Below the pieces are notes generated by a model that did no database searches, was not told the DNA's origin, and saw nothing but the letters and a program-made list of their open reading frames with translations. A DNA stretch of 64,000 nt from Gremmenia infestans (taxonomy: Eukaryota; Ascomycota; Leotiomycetes; Helotiales; Hamatocanthoscyphaceae). The position numbers were made by a program, and so were the translations under genes. The stretch is taken from assembly GCA_032629725.1 (NCBI GenBank), contig JAFEVB010000036.1, positions 1,488,001 to 1,552,000 of the forward strand, written 5' to 3'. This document shows, in pieces, positions 35,049 to 48,085 of the stretch. Numbering within the stretch: the stretch's first letter is position 1; each line of letters begins with the position of its first letter.

Positions 35049-35213
35049 ATTCAGAACACTATATAACTAAATAGTTTTAAAGAGAGTAATATATTACTTA
35101 TATTTAGCGGAACTAATAGGTATAATAAAAGAAGAAAGGAGCTGTAGGCGTTATAAAATATTTCCTATTATTATACTTAAGCGTTAGGATAACGCTAACT
35201 AGAAGGGGAATAG

Positions 35214-35678
35214 TATTATAAAGGCAACATGTAACTAGGGGACCTTAGGCTTAATATCTAGTTCGCTAGGCATAGGAGAACCCCTAGGAGAAAGAAGGTT
35301 CCTTTATAGTAGCTAGTGTAATAACCATGCATATTAGTCAGCCGGCTATATAACGCGTTATATAGATGGATTATTTAGATCGCAATAATCTATATAATCT
35401 AGGATTAGTAGGATTAGAATAATCTATATAATCTAGGATATAAAGGTTCTATATAAGACTAGGTTATTACCTATTAGATAGGAGCTTTATACTTAACTTA
35501 AATAGTATTTCCTAATATACGCTTATTACTTTATACTTTATAACAGCTATACTCCTAAGTATAGCAACTAGTGATCTATTAATAGATACCGACATTAACC
35601 TAATAATAACCTAGGTCCAGGGACCTACTTAAGTCACAAGACTTACCCTAGCACTACGTGAGCTAGGCGATCGTTATA
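35214..35678 (+). repeat. 3' LTR of copy A
   Basis: 465 bases. It differs from the 5' LTR almost only by transitions of RIP type, for example CCGGCCATATAACGCGTCAT against CCGGCTATATAACGCGTTAT, plus two compensating single-base indels. Its left end reads TATTATA and its right end CGTTATA, followed by the TACTA duplication. Confidence 0.9.
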
Positions 35679-35683
35679 TACTA

Positions 35684-38600
35684 CTTCGCTCTAGTACTAC
35701 TAGCTTAATAGGCTTAGTAGTTAAAGATAATAGCTATCTAGTAATAGCTAGTAAATATAAAACTAATAATCTTAATACTACTAGCTTTAGTAAAAAGAAG
35801 AAGTTATTAAGATTTAATTTTAAGTCTAGATATTTTATTTTTACTACTATTATATATAATACTAAGTCTATTAAGTATATAGTCTAAGATCTAGAAACTA
35901 ATCTTAAAGATAGTAATTTTTATATTTAAATCTATAATATAATTATTCTTTATTATAAAGCTTAAAATAAACTAACTAAAACCTTTTTTATTAATAAAAA
36001 GTTATATAAATATATCTAATAACTAGAAAAGATTATTACTATTTTATAAATAGAATATATTAGTAAAAAAATTTTTCTATTATAAAATAGATAAATAATT
36101 TTCTTTACTAAAGATGCTAATAGCTTGTTTTTTGCTCTAGCTTAGCGCTAGCTTAGCTTTAATATATCTTTTTTATAACTTAAGTAATTATAGTTCTAAG
36201 CTAGTATTAATATAGTACTATTTAGTAACTATAGCTTCTATTTTTATTAAAAATTAGAAAAAGCTTTATTAAATTTTTATTATAAATAAAAAGTTTTTTA
36301 TAATTAGAGAAAGTTTCTATTTATATTTATTAGTACTATAGATTTAGATTATTTTAATAAGAAGGTTATAGAAAAGCTAGTTAATTATAGTATTATGGCA
36401 TTTTTATAAGATATAAAAGAATCTCTTTCTCCTTTCTAATTTTAATAGCTAAATAGTTTAATTTATACTTTATTATATAAACCTTTTATTATAAAGATAG
36501 AGATAGTAGATAGAGATAGGTAGTTAATATTTAGATTATTTTAATATAAAAGTTATAGAAAAGCTTAATAATTATAGTATTATAGTATTATTTTTACTTA
36601 TAGATCTATATTACTATTAGGCTTTTATCTACTATTATCTTTATATTTATATTTATTTAATTAATTATATAATAGATTTTAAAGTTATTATTACTATAGT
36701 CTTATAGTAAAATTATTCTCTTATTATTATAAATCTATAGTATCTTTAATATCTTTTCTACTTAAATATTATTATCTATTTATATCTTTTATTTTTCTAC
36801 TAAGCTATACTTTTAAAGTATTTATAAAACATATTAAGAAAAAGTATCTAAAGGATATTTATATTCCTTTTAATATCTTTCTTTTAACTACTCTCTACTT
36901 TTTTTAGTATTAGAGTATTTAATTATTTTACTAATTTAATATATAAAACCTTAAGTAACTTAAAAATCTACTACGGAAAGTATAGGTATATATAGTAAAA
37001 AAAGAATTAGAAAATTTGAAATTACTATAAAGCTTTTATACTTTCTATAGAAGATAATATATAATACTATAGAAAAACTACTAAAGCGTTCTAAAATAGA
37101 TAGGATTATAGAAATACTTCTAACTATCTATTTATTCTAATAATTTCCTAGTATTTTACTTTTATATAAAATAAATAAATATTAAAATTAGAATATCTAC
37201 TATTAATTATATATTACTATTAATTATAGTAATATGTTTATTCTTTTATTCTATAAATAAAAATAAGTAGTTAATTAAGAGAGATATTATATATAATCTA
37301 GTATATATTTTCTACTTAGAAATATATAGTATTTAAAAGTAAATAAGTTAGCTATCTAAAATAAATAGGCGCCTATATTTTTCTGCTTTTATAAAGTTCT
37401 TAAAGAGCTATAGTAAACTTCTTTTCTATTTCTATAGATATATATATATATAGAGCTTTATAAATATTATACCTAGTAACTCTTTTTATTATATAGTTCG
37501 CTTAATTATTAAAGTCGAGGTATTTATATCTCTATATAGTTAAATCTACTATCTTTTATAATTATATAAAACTATAGTTATAGTATTTCTTTTATTATTA
37601 TTATCTGCTTAAACCTTTTATAATAGAGTATTAAATAAGTCTTAGGCTTTTAGATCTTTTAATATAGAGTATTAATAAGGTTTTCTATTTCTCTTTATAA
37701 TTCTTTCTTAGGGAAAGCTTTTAAGATATTTATACTTTCGCTTTATTTTAACTATACTATTTTATTAGTATTTTAGATAAAGTTATATCTAACTTCTTAA
37801 GAGTTAAAGTTGCCTAGATCCTAATAGCTTTACGGATATAATATTGCTTTTATTATTACTTTATAGCATCTTTATATATATATAATATAGCTATATAAGC
37901 ATACTAATTATTCTATATAATAGATATAATAATAGAGTATTTATATATATCTAGAGGTCTTAGATAGGATTTCAGATATCTATTAACTATAGAATCTTTA
38001 TATATACCTAGTAAGTTATTTAAACCTTATTATTACTATTCTTTAGTATAGAAAAACTAACTATAGAATCTTTATATATATTTAACTATTTTTCTCTTTA
38101 TTTTTTCTACTTAATACCTAGCTGCTTTATAGCTACCTTTCTATAAGATTAACTACCTCTTAGTATTAGTATTACTAGTTAATATCTATAATTACTTCTA
38201 TATTATATAGAAGATATAATACTAGTTAATATTACTTATTATTTATAGTAGTATTAACTAGTAAAAAAGTACGCCTCTTTATTAACTAAGCTATATAAGA
38301 TTATATAATAATAATCCGTTCTACTATCTATTTACTATCCGTTCTACTATCTGTTCTACTATCTATTCTATTATCTATTTTACTATCTATTCTACTATCT
38401 GCTATCTTTTATAATCCGCTTTTATCTTAAGTATCTTAACTAGTCTTAATATCTAATTTTTAGAGCTAATATAGTCTAACTACGCTTTTATATAGTTGGT
38501 TAATTATATTTTTAATTATAACTATAGAATATTATTTCTATATCTAAGAAAAACTAATTCTATTACTAATTAGTAAATATATTATTTAAGAAAAGAAATA

Positions 38601-39160
38601 TCTAATACTATAACTTTAGGCCGCAGTTATAGAAGTTTCGCTAATTAGAAAGTTATACTTTTACTTTTTAAGGCTAGTCTTTATCTACGTATGCTTTTTC
38701 TCTATTTATAAATATTTACTTTATACTAATGCCTTTAAGCTTAAGAATCTATACTTTTTGCTTTTATTTTATAGTTTAAGAGGAAAACGATTTATAAGCT
38801 ACTTATAATCTTTTAACTTTAGTTTTAATAATATAGCTCTTTTCTAAATTAGTATTATATTCTTAATTTACTTATAACTTAGACGCTATAGCGCGCTAAT
38901 TATAGCAAATAGGTCTTAGCTTTAACTTTTAATTTATTAAGATTAGTAAAAGCGTCTGCTATATTATATTATAGCGCTTTAAGACGGATCTCTTAGTTAT
39001 AAGCAAGTTGCTTAATCTAAGCTAGAATAGATTTAGCACTCTAGCCTAATTACTTATAGTTTCTAGCTTATTAAGCTATAGAGAATAAAGTTAATAAAAG
39101 CATATAACTATTAGAATAATAATATACCTTTTTCTAGATTAAGCTATATTACTTATTATT
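35684..39160. repeat. AT-rich RIP-mutated DNA, unclassified
   Basis: No gene can be read. The texture is the same CpA/TpG-poor DNA as elsewhere in the block. Local duplications are visible, such as AGATTATTTTAATA followed by GTTATAGAAAAGCT at about 36,345-36,390 and again near 36,533-36,570. A short tandem run of CTATCTATTCTA/CTATCTGTTCTA type lies at about 38,320-38,410. It probably holds several old elements. Confidence 0.5.
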
Positions 39161-39169
39161 AAGCTTATT

Positions 39170-39590
39170 AATATTTAACTTAATAGCTTAAAATATATAC
39201 TATTCTAGGAATAAGCTTTTTATAATTAGTAACTTATTAGTTATTATAGTGCTTAAGTAGATAGAAGGTACTATTTCTAGGAATAGGCTTTTTATAGTTA
39301 GTAACTTATTAGCTATTATAGTGCTTAAATAAATAGAAAGTTCTATTTATTAGCATTTAACTTAATAGCTTAAAATATATACTATTTTAGAAATAGGCTT
39401 TTTATAGTCGGCAACTTATTAGCTATTATAGTACTTAAGTAGATAGAAGGTTCTATTTATTATTATTTAACTTAATAGCTTAAAATATATACTATTCTAG
39501 GAATAGGCTCTTTATAGTTAGCAACTTATTAGCTATTATAGTGCTTAAGTAGATAGAAGGTTCTATTTATTATTATTTAATACTTTATCT
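39170..39590 (+). repeat. Tandem repeat of about 110 bases
   Basis: The unit begins CTTAATAGCTTAAAATATAT and contains GGCTTTTTATAGTT, AACTTATTAGCTATTATAGT and AGATAGAAGGTTCTATTTAT. Full starts occur at 39,179, 39,361 and 39,471, with an extra partial copy at about 39,235-39,345. The copies differ by few bases although the surrounding DNA is heavily mutated. Confidence 0.7.
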
Positions 39591-40042
39591 ATCTTAAGAT
39601 ATCTTTTAGAATATACTATACTTACTATTTAATAGTAGAAAGCAGATAAAGTAGTATTATAATACTATTATAGATATTAGAAGATAATTAGAAGAAGATA
39701 AAAGATCCTTCTCTATTCTAGCATATTATATAAGTCCTATAAGCTAGTTATAAGGCAAGTTTCTTGCTAAGACGTCTAACTTCTAACTTCTACTAGTAAT
39801 ACTAAGCTTTTATAAATTAGTTAAAATTTTACTAAAGGCAGGATTATTAGCTTTATAATAGATACTATTTCCTTCGCCTACCCTTTTAATTTCTCTAGCT
39901 TTAGAATCCTATACTATAAAGTTAATAATAGCTAGATTAGAAAGCAGTTAAATCTAAATCTCTCTACTTAACCTAGAACTAGTAACTGCTATATCTTTAT
40001 ATATAGCTACTATACTAATATCTGCCGCCGTTTTATTAAGTT

Positions 40043-40214
40043 AGCTTAATATCTAAGATAGTATATTATTTAGAGGTCTTAATATATCTTAATAAGCCTA
40101 AGGTTTTATTAAACTATAAGTTCTATATTAGCTTAATATCTAAGATAGTATATTATTTAGAGGTCTTAATATATCTTAATAAGCCTAAGGTCTTATTAAA
40201 CTATAAGTTCTAGT
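40043..40214 (+). repeat. Near-identical 87-base tandem duplication
   Basis: Two adjoining copies start at 40,043 and 40,130 (both begin AGCTTAATATCTAAGATAGT). They differ by about one base (AAGGTTTTA against AAGGTCTTA) and at the outer edges, so the duplication is younger than most mutations around it, or the copies are kept similar by slippage or conversion. Confidence 0.75.
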
Positions 40215-41136
40215 TTATACTAATAGTATAAATATATAGAAAAGCGGCGGGAGAGAAGCAAAATAGTACTCTTAAAGTTATAAAGGATAAAATATAATCT
40301 CTTTTTATTCTAATAGTTAAGATCTAAGAAAACAGATAATAGATAATTAATAAAACTATCTAAATACTCTTTAGCAAGTAATATAATAGACTGATTTTAA
40401 TACTATCTAAGAATAAACATTCTTAAGATATAGAGGTTAACTATAGAATTAGTACTTATAATCTTAAATATATTTATTAACTAAGATATACTTAATAATA
40501 TAACTATATATTAATCGACTATAAATACTCTTAATAATATAACTAGTATTTAAGACAGCCAGATCTATAATAGTAGATGGCAGGCTATTATCTTTATCTT
40601 ACTAATCTATTCTATTCTATTTAATAATATAATAGCGGTTTAATCTCTCTTAGCTATATTTATATAGTATGCTTTATATCTCTAATCTTTTCTCTAACTT
40701 TCCTATACTTAAATCAATAATATATCTTAGTATTCCGCAGTTATTATAGTCTTTAAAGATATAGCAGACCTCTTAATTATTCTAAAAACACCTGCAACCT
40801 TACTTTCTTAATTCTAATAATTAAAAAATATGCTTTTAAATCCTAATATAATACTAGTTCTTATAACTATATTCCAGATCCCTTTATAGAAGTCGGTTTT
40901 CCTTTATAGGATTCTTATTACTACCTCTATAGAGAGTATAGTATAGTAATAGCCTACTATTTAATATAGTATTATAAGAAAGTTCTTACTAAATATATTA
41001 TATATATCTGCAACTAGTTATATAAAAGAGTATATATAGAACTATAATTATAATACTAAAGTATAAGTTATACTCTTTCTAAACTCTAGCTTACTTAATA
41101 GCAACTATAAATAAGCTACCTTCTTTACTTCTTATA

Positions 41137-41772
41137 TAGAATAGATTAGAGAGTAGATTATAGAAATAGAGATGCTAGAATAGGATTATAGAACGTAGAT
41201 TATAGAATAGAGTATAAAGCGGATTATAGAAACAGATTAGAGAGTAGATTATAGAATAGAGTATAGAATAGATTATAGAATAAAGTATAAGAGATTAGAA
41301 GATTAAAAGTGGATTTTAGAACGATTAGAGTAGATTATAAAATAAGTATAGAATAGATTATAGATAAAGTATAAAGTAGTATAGAACGGATTAGATAGAT
41401 TATAGAATAAGTATAAGCGGATTATAGAATAGATTAGTAGATTTTAGATAGTAGAATAGTATAGAATAGAGTATAGAACGGATTATAGAATAAAGTACAA
41501 AGCGATTATAAAACAGATTAGAGAGTAGATTATAGAATAGAGTGCAGAGCGGATTATAGACGGATTAGAGGCTAGATTAAAGAATAGAGTATAGAATAGA
41601 GTATAGAATAGAATATAAAGCGGATTATAGAATAGAGTACAGAATAGATTAGAAGCTAGATTATAAAGCGGATTAGAAAACAGATTAGAGAATAGATTAG
41701 AGAACGGATTAGAGGTAGAGTATAGAATAGAGTGCAGGACGGATTATAGAATAGATTATAGAAGGATTATAG
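41137..41772 (+). repeat. Purine-rich minisatellite array
   Basis: Irregular tandem copies of a unit of about 10-22 bases based on AGATTATAGAATAGAGTATAGA, with variants AACGGATTATAGA, AGCGGATTATAGA and AGATTAGAGAGT, run for about 635 bases. The purine bias on the plus strand is strong. Confidence 0.75.
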
Positions 41773-43204
41773 TCTTAGTTTTCTAAAGATAAAACTTTAA
41801 AAACTGCTTACTAGAATACTTCTATTTAAATATTTATAGAAATATAGCTTATTATAATAGTTTATCTTTATAATCCTTATAAAATAGTTATTTCTTTATT
41901 TATACCTAACTATCTTCTTAATATCTTAATATATTATATAGATCTAAATTAAACTTCTATTCTAATAAAAATAATATTATATAATTATAGACTACCTCTT
42001 AATATCTCTATTACCTTCTATAATTATATATATCTTAATTAATATACTAACTTATAAAAGTCCTAATCCTATTTTATTATAGCGCTTATTAAGCTATTCT
42101 AATCCTTAATCTTACGTTTCTTAATATCTCTAACCTTATTATTTACCTTAAAGTAGAACCTTATTATATCTACTTTAAAGTTTTAATAAGTTAATTTATA
42201 AGCCTTAAGAAATTCCAGCTACTTTATATTCTTTATACTAATATCTTCTAGGTTTATTTTAACTATAGTACCTTAAGATAGCAAAGTACTAATACTAACT
42301 AAAAACTTATTCTATAGACCTAATTCCTCTACTAGCTTAGTTGCTAGAAGAATGCGTATACTTTAATAAAAGAAAAACTAAATAGTTATTAGTTTTTTAG
42401 ATAGAGTATTTTATACTACTAGAACCGACTCCCTCTATATATATTATCTTACTTATTATATCTTAAGAAAAGTAGTAATCCGCTTAAATAAAACCTTTTA
42501 GTAGAGAGGTAAAAAAGGTAAGATATATTAATATTACTTTATTATAATATAATAGTATTAATATTATAGCAGATATTTATCTAGAAGTTAACCTTACTCT
42601 CTTATTATCTTTACTATTATTTTATATATCTATTATTTTAGTATTCTTATCTGCTTTCTTCTTAATCTTATCTATTTACTCTTTTATCTCTACTAACTAC
42701 TTTAGCCTTCACTTTTTCTATATTACTATCTACTATCTACTAATAGTATTAGAGGCAGCCTTTAGCTAGACTTCTATCTTATTTTTCTACTTCTTATCTC
42801 TATACTTCTACCTAAGTGGTTTATATAAGGCCTAACTAACTTTTACTACTACTTAGATAAAATCTTTTCTTTTTTAAGCTAATCTCTAGAGCTTATATCA
42901 TTTTTCTTAAATAGTAACTATAAAATCTTTATAGCTAATAACTTTAAATATTGCGTTTTTAAGTTCTTCCAGTCCGCTAAGTCTTAATCGGTTCGCTAAA
43001 TATTATACTAGTATAAGAAATTATAGTACTTAGAGTTTATAAGCTATACTTTATATATATAAATATTATTCCTTTTCTATTTAAAGCGGATAGCTAGTTT
43101 TCTTCAAGTAATTTATATTAGTATTACTCTAAATTATACTAAAATAAAACTTACTTAGAGCTATAATACTACTAATTTATTAATAATTATAGGAATAAAG
43201 TAGA

Positions 43205-43332
43205 GTTCTTAGTATTATAAAGATAGATATACTTAGGATAAGAAGATAGCTATCTTAAGAGCATAAGGGTTCTTAGTATTATAAGAATAGATATGCTTAG
43301 AATAAGAGATAGTTATATTAAAAGCATAAAAT
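43205..43332 (+). repeat. Imperfect 66-base tandem duplication
   Basis: Two copies share GTTCTTAGTATTATAA, AGATAGATAT or AATAGATAT, and AAGAGCATAA or AAAAGCATAA. A shorter 24-base direct repeat (AAACCCTAGTTAGAGAATAT) lies further on at 43,891 and 43,915. Confidence 0.55.
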
Positions 43333-46300
43333 AGATATAGATTAAGGTTATTAGTAGCTTAAGATAAGAGGTAGCAGGCTGCTAGAGTTATAAAAGTGGT
43401 AGAGGTTTAGATACGAAAGCTATTAATATATATTAAGCAAAAAAGCAAATAAAGAGTAGTCTTAAAGTAAATAATATTACTATCTTAAAGTAAATAATAT
43501 TACCTACCTTTCTTTAATCTATTAATATAATAAACTAAATTTATATTCTTATCTATCTACCCTACTATCTACCTACTATCACTCTATATCCGCTCTAGTA
43601 TCCGCTCTAGCATCCGCTTTATTATCTACTCTATTATCTATTTATCTATTTACTAGCCAATCTAATACTACGGCCCGATCTACTAGCGCTAGCTGCTTTA
43701 TAAATTTATATCTTATTAGCTTTATCTACTAACCTTTAAGGTTTTCTACTAAACCTCTAGATATTTCTTTACTTAAACCCTCTCTACTTTATTATAAATT
43801 TATATCTTTTCTACTATCTATTATATTAATAATTCTTATATTACTAGTAAGCTTTAAGTATTTAGTATATTATCTGCAAATTTACTCTCTAAACCCTAGT
43901 TAGAGAATATGAATAAACCCTAGTTAGAGAATATAGCTAATTCTTAGAGCTTTAGATAATATATACTTCTCTATTATATTCTTTTTTACTTTTCTTATTA
44001 TAGTGCTCTAGGGAATTTTATTATTAATAATTATAATTAGCTATAAATCCTCTTTTATAAGTCGGTACTTTAATAGAAATGCTAATTAGATCCTTTATCT
44101 TAAGACTTACTTCTTTTAAGTTCTTTTATCTTAAACTTATAGTTAAGCTATATATAGATAGTAGTAGTCTTAAGTAGAAGCCTTCTAGATTAGATAGTAT
44201 AATATTTAGTTCTCTACTCTAATCTTAGTTCGAATTCCTTCTAAAGAAATATTAGAATATTATATATCTTAATAATAAAAAGCTCTAGAAATAGTTTAAG
44301 AATAGTTTTAGTATTACTTTTAATAAGAATAAGATATTTAAGCTAGGCTATTATTTGCTTTCTACGTTCTCTACTATAAGTATATATAGATAGTTATAAT
44401 ACCTAGCTTCTATAATATATTTAGTATCTTATATAATACTTTAGATAAAAATAACCTCTCTATTATTACTCTCTATCTTTAGTTCTCTCCCTTAGCACTT
44501 AAGCAGTCCCTCTTTTACTATTCTATTTCTTAAGATAGGCCTATAGTACCTGCTTCTATCCTAGAAGCTATATCCGCTTGCAAATTACCTTAAGTAGAGC
44601 CTACTACTACTAGTTCTAGTAAAGGTAGTCCTCTTTACTAAGATATAATAACTTCTATAAGACCTTAATTCTATTATATAACCTAGTCTATAGAAACCGG
44701 CACCTGCTACCGCTCTAGTGCCTTATTATCTAGTAAGCTTCTATATTATATATACTATTAATACCACTTAAGTTAATAGACTTAAGTAGTAGTAACTATA
44801 GTTCTAAAGATAATCTAAATATTAGATCTATTATATCTAACTATTAGTAAATAGATATAGATCTTAAAGATAAGTCTACTATTTCTAAGCAATTAAGCAC
44901 TATAGATTAAGATAACTTTTATAAGCTAGACTAGTTAATCTAAAGGAAATAGAAATCCTATTAACTTTATAGCAGAAAGAATTTAAAGTAGGTAAGATAA
45001 AGATAAAGATTTTAAAAAGTAGTAGAATAAATATATAATAACTCTTAATCTTAAGAATACTCTAAGATAAGCTTATAATATACTCTTTCTATTTTATTTA
45101 AGATATAGCTAACTTTAAATATTATAGTCTTTAAAACTTATTTAAAAGTAAGGTCTACTAATATCTTACTTAGGAAATCTAGTATAATATATATAAGCTA
45201 TTCTTATATAACTCTTATATATATTAAACTAAGATATATTATTAAGGTTTCTTATTTAAAGCGATTAACTATTTCGTTTATATAGGCCTACGCCTGCTAC
45301 TAGGCCTTAAACTATATTTATAGTCTGCTAGAAATAGTACTTTTTGCTTATATTATAGGCTATAGCAAAACTATAATCGTTGTCTTATTTACTATATTTA
45401 AGCTATATTTAATCAAATATAGTATAAGATTAAAAGCGACTCTAATAACTACTATTATACTAAAAACAGCTAAGTAAGTTAATCTAATACTTATTCTACT
45501 AATAAGATTATAAAAGAAGAAGTTTAGTTTTCTATGCCTCTACTATCTAAATAGCTCTACCTATTTTATTAAGCAATTTTATAATATTACTACTATTCTA
45601 GTTCCTTTAAGTCTATTAGATTAGTAGATAAATAAGCTAGAAAAGATTTTCTATACTAAAGAAAAGAATTCTAACTACTATATAATATTCTTCTAAGTGT
45701 ATAAAGAACCTACCTATAGCGCGCCGCTAAGAGACTTTATAGATTTATACTTTAGATTAAGTAGTAATCTGCTATTAGATAAGATATTAACTAAGATAGA
45801 TAGTACTTATAGGTATATTAGAAAAAGATATACTCTAATAGTTAAAAATAGCTACGCTTTATTATATTAACTTTCTACTTTTTTAAAAGAAAGTTCTTAA
45901 TATATTTTATAATATATTACTAATATAATATAAAGTACCTAAAAATAAAATCAATCTATAAAGGTAAAAAGGTAGTATTAAAGGCGCACTTAGTAGCTAA
46001 AAGAACTCTAGACTATCTTACTTATACTATTAGATTTCTTTTTTATAATAAATTTAATATTAAATATAAAGAAAGATCTATTAACTAGACGCTTATTAAC
46101 TATCTTAAGACTTTATATTTCTACTATTCTCTTTAATATATCTCTTTTAGTAGAACTCCTTTAATAAGTAGCCTTAGTAATATAACTCTAACTATTAAGA
46201 ATATAATACTTTTAAGATAGGCTAATATTCTATCTTAAAAAACTAGATAGAGAAAGCTTACTATACTTAATAATATATAAAATAAGAAAGTAAAAAAGAT

Positions 46301-47691
46301 CTAAGCTAAAAGAAAAAAAGTAAAGCTAATAGAATTACTAGTAAAATTACCTCTTTTATTAAAATACTTCTTTTATAGTTCTACTATACTAGTAAGTTCT
46401 TTAGCTAGAATATTATAGAATTATCTATAAATTGCTTTAAATAGTTAGACTATAAGTATAGTAATAAATAGAATAAACATATTACTAATATTAAGACTAT
46501 AGAAAATATAAAGTATAATAGAAATAAGATATAGTATAAGCGGAACTACTATAGCTTAGCTAGTAGATATAAGCCTTTTAAAAAGATAATACTAAAGTTT
46601 ATTATTACTTTTATATCTATTTTTTTTTCTCTATATAATAGAATTAAAAGATAGAGATAGCATCTTCTTAAATTAATATAAAGCAAGTAGTTATAATATA
46701 TATAAGAAAAAAATAGTGCTTTTTGCTAGGTTTAAAAGACTAAGTCTAATCTATATTTTACTAATATAGATCGATCTTTAAGTTATCTAGTAAGATTAAT
46801 TATTTATAGAAAGTTCTTAAAAAGTGGAAGGATTATAAGAATACTAAAAATAAACCTATATATTATATTTTTATATCTTTTTTCTTTTCTATTATCTATT
46901 ATATATATCTTATAAGTTAAATCCTCTTAAAAATTATAAATTAAGCTTTTAATTCTATAGCTTTAGTTTCTAAAAGTATAAGGTTAACTAGCTTAAAAAA
47001 CCTACTAATAATAACTTAATCTTTATAACTTAATTAAATAGTTAATCTAAGCAAACTAAGTAGCTTAATTAGTTCTTTATAAACTTAAGCAGCTCTATGC
47101 TTATAGCTAATTAAAAAACCTTTTATTTTATTATTACTATAAGTAGTTACTTATTATATAGTCTTAATCTGCCTAAAGCTATATCTATTACTTTCTTAGA
47201 AGTTAATTACTAACTAGGAATAATAGACTAAGCTTTTTATTATTACTATTAGCTAGAGAATAAGAATAAGTTTATCTACTACTAGACTTTTACTAATATT
47301 AACTTAATAGTTAAAAATAGTATTTAAGAGAGAAATAACTTTAAAAAAGGTATTATAATTATAGTAATATAAAAGGTTAGTAAGCTTAAGGGAATTAATA
47401 GTAAAGATAAAGTAAATAAAAGATCTAGTATTATTATCTTCTTAAGATAGCTTCTTAAACTTCTAATCTTAGTATTAGCAGATAGATAAGAATTTTAATA
47501 AAGTCTAAAAAGGCGTAATAGATTAGATTAGGTATTTAGATTACTTTTTTAAGTAGATTTATAAACTAGTAAAAGGTGCCTAATAATAAATAGAAGAAAG
47601 TTCTTTTTTTATATCTTAGCTATCTACTAATATCTATTACTTAAACTAATATATATATATATATGTTTTTAAGTAGTAAAACTCTAATTTA
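43333..47691. repeat. AT-rich RIP-mutated DNA, unclassified
   Basis: No domain is recognisable on either strand. Long frames without TGA exist, but this is expected because TpG is almost absent. The stretches 45,100-46,400 and 46,300-46,600 look slightly less mutated than their surroundings and may be parts of an element whose family I cannot name. Confidence 0.45.
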
Positions 47692-48085
47692 AGCTATATT
47701 AACCTTTATTAGACTAGTATAATCTTATAGCAACTATACCTCTAGCCCTAAAGATTTGCTAACTCTTTAAGAAAATATTCTAAAAGGTATTTCTTATATC
47801 TTTCTACTAGCTTAGTATCTGCAAGTTAATATTAATTAAGATATACTTAGATTCTATTATAATTCGAGCTATATTAACCTTTATTAGACTATTATAATCT
47901 TATAGCATCTATATCCCTAGCTCTAAAGATTTATTAACTTTAAGAAAATATTCTAAAAGGTATTTTCTTATATCTTTCTACTAGCTTAGTATCTGCAGTT
48001 AATATTAATTAAGATATATTTAGATTTCGCTATAATTTAAGCTATATTAATCTTTATTAGACTATTATAATCTCGTAGCAACTAA
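47692..48085 (+). repeat. Tandem repeat of about 174 bases, 2.3 copies
   Basis: Unit starts at 47,692, 47,867 and 48,040, each beginning AGCTATATTAA and containing TTATTAGACTA, GATTT(G/A)(C/T)TAACT, AGAAAATATTCTAAAAGGTA and TTTCTACTAGCTTAGTATCT. Copies differ mainly by C/T and G/A changes. It lies just left of the Plavaka-like relic and could belong to that element's end, which is untested. Confidence 0.7.

Larger units (their letters stand above)
29139..35683 (+). mobile_element. Complete Ty3/gypsy chromodomain retrotransposon (copy A) with TACTA target duplication
   Basis: The element proper is 29,144-35,678 (6,535 bases), bounded by two 465-base LTRs and by the direct repeat TACTA at 29,139-29,143 and 35,679-35,683. 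The domain order gag, protease, reverse transcriptase, RNase H, integrase, chromodomain is that of Ty3/gypsy chromoviruses. A purine-rich tract (AGAAGGGGAATAG, 35,201-35,213) lies directly before the 3' LTR, as expected for plus-strand priming. I could not match the bases after the 5' LTR (CTTTAAGCACTAG) to a tRNA 3' end. All coding parts carry many RIP-type stops, so the copy is dead. Its GC content is visibly higher than the surrounding DNA, so it is younger than its host block. An antisense coding relic lies between the chromodomain and the 3' LTR. Confidence 0.9.

Noticed and set aside
43333..47691. Long open frames in the AT-rich block when TAA/TAG are read as Gln
   Set aside because: TpG is nearly absent, so TGA cannot occur, and ignoring TAA/TAG makes almost every frame open. 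Openness is not evidence here; only recognisable motifs were used.
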